From NCBI GenBank assembly GCA_016929795.1, contig JAFGIA010000406.1:1-6608 (forward strand): 6,608 nucleotides of DNA, read 5' to 3'. Source of the DNA: Anaerolineae bacterium. Lineage in GTDB: Bacteria > Chloroflexota > Anaerolineae > JAAYZQ01. The position numbers were made by a program, and so were the translations under genes. The notes below the pieces were generated by a model. The model did no database searches. It was not told the DNA's origin and was given only the letters and a program-made list of their open reading frames with translations. Each line of letters starts with the position of its first letter. Position 1 is the first letter of the stretch. Shown here one piece after another: positions 1 to 5,421 of this stretch.

Positions 1-2864
1 AACGGCCCATTCGTGACGATTTTGTCCGCATCCGACCACGAGTCACCGTACATTTGCAGCAGATGAGAAGGCACTGGATAAGTGGCGTCGTAAGCCAGCA
101 ACTGAAGAAAGTGAGCCGTCGGCGCTTCCAGGTCGACCACCAGTGTCAATTCGTCTACAGCGTGCACCGCCACATCTTCTCTCCCGCATTCGCCACTGTG
201 GAAGGCTCTCGCGCCTGCGATATCGTACAGCAAGTTGGCAACAGGTGACATTGTTGCCGGATCCAGGACGCGCTTCCAGGCGAACTCAAAGTCCCCGGCC
301 GTCACCGGCACCCCATCGCTCCAGGCTACATCGTCGCGCAAATAAAAGAGATACCTGCGGCCCCCTTCGGAAACCTCCCAACTGCTCGCCACATCGGGTT
401 GGATGCCGATCTGCGGGGTGAGTTCGACGAGCCCGCAGAATAATTGCTCTATCACGGTGCCTGAGTAAGGATCGACTACCAACGTCGGATCCAGCGTCAC
501 AGGGTTGCCCAGGTGCACCCGCAATGGATGAGGCGCCGGCTGCGGGGGGACGGATGGCTCCACCGCGCGGGCCCGCTGCCACATTTCAAAGCCTCTCTCA
601 TAGGCCTGGCGAGCCTGCTGGAACTCGAAAGCGCTGTGGTAGGTCAGCCCGAGGGCCATCAGCGTCCGGGCCGCAGGCTCATAAGCATGTTGCTCCTGCA
701 GGATCCGCAGCGCCTCCTGGTAATAACCCACAGCTTCGCGCTGTGCATACGCCAGTCGCGCCTGATCGGCCGCCTTGAGCGAATACTCTATCGCCTTCTC
801 CATCAAGGCTTGGTCGTGTCGCATCCCCTCTCGGAAGTGAAAGGCGATCTCTCCAGCCAGTTCTTCGGTCCGGGGTGCGTACAACTGTTCCATCGCAGTT
901 CCCGCCTGGGCGTGGGTCTGCTGCCGGCGGCGGCGTGGGATCGCCGCATAAACCACCTGCTGTAATTTGTGGTGGGTGAAGGCATAGTCGCGAGCTGTCG
1001 TGCCCCGCCCCTCGTCGATCAACCGCTGGCGCAGCAGCTCGTCGAGCGCCCCCAGGGTCGCGTCTTCACCCCGTTCCCAGACCGCATTGAGCACATCGAA
1101 ATCAAACTCACGGCCGAGCACTGCCGCCAGCTTGAGGGCTTCTTGCGTGTCGACGCCGAGCCGGCGAGCTCGTGCCTCAATCAGCGCGCTTACACTGTCC
1201 GGCAGGGGCAGCTCCTGGCGGCTGATCTGGTCAAAAGCTCCCTGCCAGGCGCCTCCTTCCAGGTGAATCACGCCCAACTCGAATAGCGAACTGACAATCT
1301 CTACGAGGAAAAACGGGTTGCCCTCTGTCTCGAGATACAGCCGCTCGGCGAGGGGGATGATCGCCTCTCCTGCTCCTGACATCTCTCTCACCAGGGCTTC
1401 CACGTCCGCGGCCGAAATGCGTCGCAGCCCGAGCGACCTGGTGGCTTGCTCACGCGTTAGCCGCCGGCGCAGGTCGAGCACAGGGTGGCTGGCTGCCAGG
1501 CCCTCAGGACGAAAGGTGCCAACCATGAGCAGGCTTTGACCGGTCAGATGATGCGCCAGGTAGTGGAGCATTTGCAGGGTAGACTCGCTGGCCCACTGAA
1601 GATCCTCCAAAACGAGGAGCAGCGGCGCAGTGGAGGACAGTCCGGCGAGGAGACGTGCTGTCGCGTCTAGGAGGCGCGCCCGTTCCTCGCCCGGAGCGAT
1701 CATCGGTGCGATCTCGATGTCTGGTCTCTTTTCGAGGATCGCGGGCACCAGGCGGGCGATCTCGGCCAGTGTCCAGGTAGGAACACTTTGAAGTTGAGAT
1801 GAGGTGAGGTTTGGTAGCACGGTGCGCAATGCGTCGGCAATCGGCTGGTAGGGCAACATGCGCTCGAACTCGTAGCAGCGACCCCAGATCACGTGGGTAC
1901 CCTGCGAGCGAAGGCGGTGGGCAAACTCCTCGACAAGGCGGGTCTTGCCGACCCCGGCCTCGCCGCTGAGCAGCACGAGGCTTGGCCCAGCTGCTGCAGC
2001 CGCCCGCCAGCAATCCTCCAGGAAAGCCAATTCCTCCGCCCTGCCTACGAGCACCGTGCGGGTCACCACATCCAACGGATTGCGCCCGGCAGCAGCTGCT
2101 GGGTGCAGTGACGGCATCTGAGCTGGAATGCCTTCCGGGATGCGCTCTGCCGCCAGTCGACCGTCGAGGATCTGTTGGTTGAGCTCGGTCGTCTCGGCCA
2201 TCGGTTCTACGCCGAGCTCCTCCTCGACAACTCGGCGGCAATAGCGGTACTGCTCCAAAGCCGCGCTGCGCCGGCCCAGTCGACAGTAGGCACGCATGAT
2301 CACGCGGTGAGCATCCTCGCGCAGATCGTCCTGTTGAAGGAGGCGCGCAGCCGTGGCCAACGCTGCTTCGTGGTCGCCCCTTGTCTCATGGGCGGCCATC
2401 AGCCGGGTCAGGGCCTCACAGAAGAGGTGCTCGAGGTGGTAACGCTCCGCAATGATCCAGTCGTCGTAGAAGCCATCCAGCAAGTCGCCGCGGTAGAGGG
2501 CGATGGCAGTCTCGAGGCTCGCAATATCGTGCCTGGCGGCTTTTGCCTCAAATTCGTCAACGTCGAGCCATAGCTCGCTTCCGGGATCGAGCTGCACAGT
2601 ATTGAGCTTGCTCCGAACGAGCCCTTCCTCTGGCAAGCAACGGCGGATGTGCCACAGCGCGGTCGTGAGTGAGCGGCGTGCCCTACGTTCTGGACGATCG
2701 CCCCAAAAAAGATCGACCAATCGTTCGCGAGCCTGTGGCTGGTTGCGATGTAGGGCGAGATAGGCCAGCAGGGATCGCGACTTGAGCGTAGGTGGCTTGG
2801 ATAGCTGCTGGTCGCCGTAACGGAGGTCCAATGGGCCCAGCAGAAACAGTTGCAGAGCAGGCAT
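1..2864 (-). CDS. BTAD/AAA ATPase/TPR transcriptional activator fused to a family-5 solute-binding domain (3' partial)
   Basis: The frame is open from the ATG at 2864 to the left edge: 954 residues with no stop and no frameshift on codon-by-codon reading. It is a likely cytoplasmic one-component regulator. Domains in order: winged-helix DNA-binding domain (about 4-95); BTAD helical domain (about 103-228, with REDAHR and the ELGVEP end); AAA_16/STAND-like ATPase (about 270-620) with VGR at 272-274, Walker A GEAGVGKT at 301-308, Walker B LLLVLED at 415-421, a GTFRPE sensor-like motif at 449-454 and GNPFFLVE at 515-522; TPR-like helices (about 676-766); a Pro-rich linker (767-780); then SBP_bac_5 from about 781, with the family hallmarks LDPT (791-794), WSDGVPVTAGDF (848-859) and TNGP at 951-954. 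That domain normally needs some 350 further residues, so the gene continues outside the window. No signal peptide precedes it, so the binding domain should be cytoplasmic, comparable in plan to E. coli SgrR. Start choice rests on a strong GGGAGGA ribosome site and a promoter just upstream. Ligand and targets are unknown. Confidence 0.93.
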   Translation of the reverse strand, partial: MPALQLFLLGPLDLRYGDQQLSKPPTLKSRSLLAYLALHRNQPQARERLVDLFWGDRPERRARRSLTTALWHIRRCLPEEGLVRSKLNTVQLDPGSELWLDVDEFEAKAARHDIASLETAIALYRGDLLDGFYDDWIIAERYHLEHLFCEALTRLMAAHETRGDHEAALATAARLLQQDDLREDAHRVIMRAYCRLGRRSAALEQYRYCRRVVEEELGVEPMAETTELNQQILDGRLAAERIPEGIPAQMPSLHPAAAAGRNPLDVVTRTVLVGRAEELAFLEDCWRAAAAAGPSLVLLSGEAGVGKTRLVEEFAHRLRSQGTHVIWGRCYEFERMLPYQPIADALRTVLPNLTSSQLQSVPTWTLAEIARLVPAILEKRPDIEIAPMIAPGEERARLLDATARLLAGLSSTAPLLLVLEDLQWASESTLQMLHYLAHHLTGQSLLMVGTFRPEGLAASHPVLDLRRRLTREQATRSLGLRRISAADVEALVREMSGAGEAIIPLAERLYLETEGNPFFLVEIVSSLFELGVIHLEGGAWQGAFDQISRQELPLPDSVSALIEARARRLGVDTQEALKLAAVLGREFDFDVLNAVWERGEDATLGALDELLRQRLIDEGRGTTARDYAFTHHKLQQVVYAAIPRRRRQQTHAQAGTAMEQLYAPRTEELAGEIAFHFREGMRHDQALMEKAIEYSLKAADQARLAYAQREAVGYYQEALRILQEQHAYEPAARTLMALGLTYHSAFEFQQARQAYERGFEMWQRARAVEPSVPPQPAPHPLRVHLGNPVTLDPTLVVDPYSGTVIEQLFCGLVELTPQIGIQPDVASSWEVSEGGRRYLFYLRDDVAWSDGVPVTAGDFEFAWKRVLDPATMSPVANLLYDIAGARAFHSGECGREDVAVHAVDELTLVVDLEAPTAHFLQLLAYDATYPVPSHLLQMYGDSWSDADKIVTNGP

Positions 2865-2870
2865 CGAGAA

Positions 2871-2877
2871 TCCTCCC
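2871..2877 (-). promoter_or_regulatory. Ribosome binding site of the BTAD regulator
   Basis: The minus strand reads GGGAGGA, whose GGAGG core ends 7 bases before the ATG at 2864. It fixes the start of the regulator and places the MPALQLFLLGPLDL N-terminus exactly where winged-helix domains of BTAD activators usually begin. Confidence 0.85.
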
Positions 2878-2903
2878 ACAACACTAGACCGATACCCACG
2901 TCA

Positions 2904-2941
2904 ATTATAGCCGAAAACCCTTCATCCGTCAACCTTTTTTT
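2904..2941 (-). promoter_or_regulatory. Near-consensus sigma-70 promoter of the BTAD regulator
   Basis: On the minus strand a TTGACG -35 (2932-2927) and a perfect TATAAT -10 (2909-2904) are separated by exactly 17 bases. A run of seven A (2941-2935) lies two bases upstream of the -35, where a proximal UP element would sit. A start of transcription near 2897 would leave a leader of about 33 bases holding the ribosome site. Strength is inferred from the match to consensus. Confidence 0.85.
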
Positions 2942-2953
2942 GCATGGCACCAG

Positions 2954-2979
2954 AGTCTAGAGTCGGTGCACTCTGGACT
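2954..2979. repeat. Inverted repeat upstream of the regulator promoter
   Basis: Arms AGTCTAGAGT (2954-2963) and ACTCTGGACT (2970-2979) pair over ten positions with one mismatch (a G-T pair), around a six-base centre. An alternative register pairs CCAGAGT (2950-2956) with ACTCTGG (2970-2976). It lies about 22 bases upstream of the -35 box of the regulator gene. It could be an operator, or a hairpin ending the transcript from the upstream genes, but no T-run follows it on the minus strand, which argues against a canonical terminator. Confidence 0.45.
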
Positions 2980-2989
2980 TTATGGATAT

Positions 2990-3006
2990 CTTGACCGCCA
3001 GTCAAG
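2990..3006. repeat. Short inverted repeat between the radical SAM remnant and the regulator
   Basis: CTTGAC (2990-2995) and GTCAAG (3001-3006) form a perfect six-base dyad with a five-base centre. It lies 31 bases past the stop of the radical SAM remnant and has no T-run. It may be a weak transcript-end hairpin, an operator half of a larger site, or chance. Confidence 0.25.
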
Positions 3007-3036
3007 CTTGCGACTCCTGCCGGCTTGCACGGCTCG

Positions 3037-3324
3037 CTAGCCCCTGCGCTCGATTCTAGCGGTTTCAACGTGCCACAGTGACCAAGCTTTGGCATCGCCG
3101 GCTGCGCTTATGTAATCCAGAAATGTCGAATGCATCCGCTGCAACGAGAATCGATCGTCACGTACTTGCACGCACGGCAGGCAGTAGCAGAACAGGCAAC
3201 GATGCTGACAGCCTTTGTAGGGGTAGGCGGAATAGCGCGTCCAGAACCAGTGATCTGCCCGCTTGCCCTTGTTCAGGATCGTTTGGGGCCGGTATGGGAC
3301 GAACAGCGTGCGCCGTGCCATCAT
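3037..3324 (-). pseudogene. Truncated SPL-like radical SAM protein remnant
   Basis: The 95-residue frame begins like spore-photolyase-like (Rv2578c-type) radical SAM proteins: an LFVPYRPQTILNKGKRADHW segment, WTRYSAYPYKG, then the iron-sulfur cluster motif CxxxCxxC at residues 39, 43 and 46 (GCQHRCLFC). After CYC at 46-48 the resemblance fades and the frame stops at 95, while relatives are roughly 250-300 residues, so the barrel core is missing. A shift of one base just after CYC gives CRACKYV, closer to the basic CRxxKY that I expect there, which suggests an early frameshift followed by decay or deletion. Two adjacent ATGs (3324 and 3321) follow GGAG; the second has the better spacing. It begins 44 bases after the GH114 stop and may share its transcript. 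A short functional protein is possible but unlikely. Confidence 0.65.
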
Positions 3325-3368
3325 CTCTCCATCAAGTGCCGAACTCGCTCACCTTGCATCCCTGACCA

Positions 3369-4310
3369 TCACGGGCAGGCCTGCCGCCACGCATCCAGGT
3401 CCCGGTGTTTCAAAATGGCGCTCAAGCCCAGCGCTTCCGCTTCCGGGCACACGTTTGCCAGGAACTCGTCCAGGCTCAGCTCGTCCGTATACTCGGCGGC
3501 GAACACCGCTTTTCCCGCGTCCACAAAAGGTGCCACCTCGTCGCACCAGCCTTGCGCGAAACAATCCTCGGTCAGCGCCCAGTCAAAGTGGGGCAATAGG
3601 TCGGCCACCTGCTCGTCGTCATTCTTCAGGCCGATCGACAGGCCGCGGGCGTGCGCCTCATCCGCCAGCCACGAATTGTAGGCGAGCTGATCCCCGTACG
3701 TGAGCGGAAAACCCGTATCGTTGGCGTAGCCGTCGATGTTGTCCGGCTCCACCCCGTCGAACCCCTTGGCCCGGCACTGGTCCAGTCGCGCGCGCATGAT
3801 CGACGCCAGCAGGTCGATCCGGCGAATATCCAGCCACCTTTCACCCGGCCACCCCTCGTACTCGTTGCCCAGTACCTCGGCCGGAAACTGTCCGGCGTCG
3901 GGGCGCCAATCCTCCCACGAGCCCGCGCTCAGGTAGCACACAACCTTCCGCCCCTGGGCGTGCAGCGCCGCTACGGTACCTGCCTCGACGTCAAAGAGAT
4001 CGACGTCGTACATCTCGGCGTCGAACGACAGATCGACGTCTCCCGTCAACTGCCACTGCCAGCTCATCCCGACCGGCGGCTGCCACCAACCAGCCGGCAG
4101 TTGGGTTGCGTCCGCAAAAACAGTTGGGAGGAATACCTGTGGCACAGCAGTCGGCGCATCGGGCAGCACTGTGCCATCCGGACGCATCTCGCGACCAGCC
4201 TCTGGCGATGGTGTGGAGGGTGGAGAGCAGCTTGCCAAAAGGAGCAGACTGGCGGACAGCAGCCACAGAAGATCCTGAAAGACTGCTTTGTCCAACGTCT
4301 TGCTGCCCAT
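3369..4310 (-). CDS. GH114 family lipoprotein (endo-alpha-1,4-polygalactosaminidase family)
   Basis: Length is 313 residues. An N-terminal lipoprotein signal peptide (1-27, hydrophobic LLWLLSASLLLLAS) ends in lipobox LASC with Cys28 as the predicted lipidated residue, so the enzyme should sit on the outer face of the membrane. A Pro/Ser/Thr-rich linker (29-58) and a VFLPTVF stretch (59-65) follow. The GH114 domain spans about 73-311: WWQPP (75-79), WQWQL (84-88), YDVDLFD (101-107), VVCYLSAGSWE (123-133), GFDGVEPDNIDGY (183-195), LKND (228-231) and LTEDCF (246-251). The acidic residues E188, D190, D193 and E248 are candidates for catalysis. Characterised members cleave galactosamine-containing polysaccharides; the substrate here is inferred only. 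The start at 4310 is chosen because it gives a complete lipoprotein signal. The in-frame extension to 4769 would overlap the upstream gene by some 450 bases. The gene begins 8 bases after the upstream stop, with AAAGGG as ribosome site, so coupling is likely. Confidence 0.9.
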   Translation of the reverse strand: MGSKTLDKAVFQDLLWLLSASLLLLASCSPPSTPSPEAGREMRPDGTVLPDAPTAVPQVFLPTVFADATQLPAGWWQPPVGMSWQWQLTGDVDLSFDAEMYDVDLFDVEAGTVAALHAQGRKVVCYLSAGSWEDWRPDAGQFPAEVLGNEYEGWPGERWLDIRRIDLLASIMRARLDQCRAKGFDGVEPDNIDGYANDTGFPLTYGDQLAYNSWLADEAHARGLSIGLKNDDEQVADLLPHFDWALTEDCFAQGWCDEVAPFVDAGKAVFAAEYTDELSLDEFLANVCPEAEALGLSAILKHRDLDAWRQACP

Positions 4311-4318
4311 CGAGCCCT

Positions 4319-5173
4319 TTAGAAAATCCGTGTCCCTCTGCGCCGGCGCCGCCGCCTGCTGCCACTGCTGCCCACATAGATACCCACTTCGAACATGTCG
4401 TCCACCGACTTGTAACGGTTGCTGCCCGTGCCCTCTTGGGCCAGATCGATGAGTGGGGGAGCAGTCGACGGGCTCAGCGACTGCCACAGGCCGAGAAGGC
4501 TTCCAACCACCATCGCCGCGCCTGTCACCACCAACACCACGCGTCCCCAGATATAGGGCGCCGATAGTACAGCCGCCAGTGGATCCTGGAAAACCGGGAT
4601 CAGGTAGGAGATGTTTGTGAAAAAGAAGTATACCCCCCCCATCAACGTAATCACAGCCACCAAGATCAGCAATGGCCTCTGCCGGCCCCGGATCTCCTGG
4701 CTGCGGTCGGCTTCCACGCGCTGCACAAACGCCTCCGCCATGGGCCACGACATGCCTGTCCGCTGGCATACTTCATAGATCACGTCCTGGCGCGGTGCCT
4801 GCTGCCCTATCTCGCGCACCACATACTCCACCAGCGCCGGATCATCTGCTCCCACCGCAGCGCGCCCCGGTGACGATTCGATCTCCCCCTGCACCGGCCC
4901 ACCCTCTGGCCCTACATCACCGGCCTCTACCCGCACCCCCTTGGTGCGGAGCATCGCGAGGCCCTTCTGGGCTACTTCATTATCCGGGTTCAGAGCAAGC
5001 ACCTGCTGCAGGCAGTAGGCGCGCTCCTCGTCATCCTGCACCACCCCCGACCTCCAGAGCCATGCCAGCTCTACGTCCGGGTTCTCGAGCAAAATCTCGG
5101 CCAGGAGCTCGCCCCCCTGCTCTTTGTCACCGGCCTTGATCAGCGCAATCGCCTGCTGCAGTTTGTCCGACAT
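4319..5173 (-). CDS. TPR-like membrane protein with two transmembrane segments
   Basis: Length is 284 residues. Function is not recognised. Residues 1-75 form a TPR-like helical module (KLQQAIALIKAGDKEQGGEL, then NPDVELAWLW and a second NPDNEVAQKGL turn) of a kind I associate with Chloroflexota proteins. A low-complexity Gly/Glu-rich linker (79-110) leads to a predicted helical stretch (112-160, DPALVEYVVREIGQQAPRQD and a segment around RTGMSWPMAEAFVQRVE). Two hydrophobic segments follow at about 167-187 and 209-232. The C-terminus is GSSGS followed by seven arginines (273-279) and GTRIF. An even number of membrane spans would place both the TPR module and the arginine tail in the cytoplasm. 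It is the first gene after a strong promoter and is followed at once by the GH114 lipoprotein, so it may scaffold or anchor something for surface polysaccharide work, which is inference. Start is set by GGAGG eight bases upstream. Confidence 0.85.
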   Translation of the reverse strand: MSDKLQQAIALIKAGDKEQGGELLAEILLENPDVELAWLWRSGVVQDDEERAYCLQQVLALNPDNEVAQKGLAMLRTKGVRVEAGDVGPEGGPVQGEIESSPGRAAVGADDPALVEYVVREIGQQAPRQDVIYEVCQRTGMSWPMAEAFVQRVEADRSQEIRGRQRPLLILVAVITLMGGVYFFFTNISYLIPVFQDPLAAVLSAPYIWGRVVLVVTGAAMVVGSLLGLWQSLSPSTAPPLIDLAQEGTGSNRYKSVDDMFEVGIYVGSSGSRRRRRRRGTRIF

Positions 5174-5181
5174 CCACCCGA

Positions 5182-5186
5182 CCTCC
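5182..5186 (-). promoter_or_regulatory. Ribosome binding site of the TPR-like membrane protein
   Basis: The minus strand reads GGAGG, with eight bases to the ATG at 5173. It supports that start over any internal one. Confidence 0.75.
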
Positions 5187-5227
5187 AGTCATCGGCAAAG
5201 GATCCGCACAGCGCGAGAACAGATGTT

Positions 5228-5256
5228 ATTATAGCAGCAATCAACCGGCCGGTCAA
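5228..5256 (-). promoter_or_regulatory. Near-consensus sigma-70 promoter of the TPR-GH114 operon, with extended -10
   Basis: On the minus strand a TTGACC -35 (5256-5251) and a perfect TATAAT -10 (5233-5228) are 17 bases apart. TGC directly before the -10 makes it an extended -10. Transcription would start near 5221, giving a leader of about 48 bases. A further perfect TTGACA lies at 5284-5279, but the hexamer at the right distance from it (CGTGTT) is poor, so it is probably not used alone. Confidence 0.85.
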
Positions 5257-5277
5257 ACACGCCATGCCGGCACCGGC
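5244..5277. repeat. GC-rich palindromes over and upstream of the operon -35 box
   Basis: ACCGGCCGGT (5244-5253) is a perfect ten-base palindrome that covers half of the -35 hexamer and enters the spacer. GCCGG CA CCGGC (5266-5277) is a second perfect dyad, centred 23 bases away. Both are built on CCGG. Placement over the -35 would suit a repressor site; simple GC richness is the alternative. Confidence 0.4.
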
Positions 5278-5329
5278 TTGTCAAGATCGTTTCCAGTTTT
5301 TTGATTCTCGAACACACCGGGTAAACAGC

Positions 5330-5345
5330 CAAAGGGTCAAAGGGT
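5330..5345. repeat. Two tandem copies of an eight-base unit
   Basis: CAAAGGGT occurs twice head to tail in the 248-base gap between the Asp-box gene and the operon promoter. It is too short to assign a role and may be chance. I found no convincing intrinsic terminator for the Asp-box gene in this gap; the GGGCGCCC palindrome at 5406-5413 lacks a T-run. Confidence 0.4.
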
Positions 5346-5421
5346 AACCACCGAACCCCGGATGCTCGTGTTCTCTCCTAGAAAAAGCAAGAGGAAATCA
5401 ACATCGGGCGCCCAGGCTGCC

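Noticed and set aside
1504..2241. 245-residue minus-strand open frame
   Set aside because: It lies in a different frame inside the ATPase part of the regulator; its Arg/Gly/Pro-rich translation has no recognisable domain.
2935..2941. Seven T on the plus strand as an intrinsic terminator
   Set aside because: No plus-strand gene precedes it and no hairpin stands directly before it; as an A-tract above the minus-strand -35 it has a better explanation.
2408..2950. 180-residue minus-strand open frame crossing the regulator start
   Set aside because: It is out of frame with the clear winged-helix/BTAD translation, and its start lies upstream of the -35 box of the mapped promoter, so that promoter could not express it.
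3120..3180. Cys-rich CxxC pairs (CRAC, CSGC) in the shifted frame of the radical SAM remnant as a zinc ribbon
   Set aside because: The shifted frame stops after about 20 further codons and has no start; CRACKY is better explained as the continuation of the decayed radical SAM gene.
3651..4322. 223-residue plus-strand open frame
   Set aside because: It is antisense to the GH114 gene, whose family motifs are unmistakable; the plus-strand translation shows no domain.
4311..4769. In-frame extension of the GH114 gene upstream to give a 466-residue protein
   Set aside because: The extra 153 residues overlap the TPR-like membrane gene in another frame, have low-complexity Gly/Arg/Pro composition, and would bury a good lipoprotein signal peptide in the middle of the protein.
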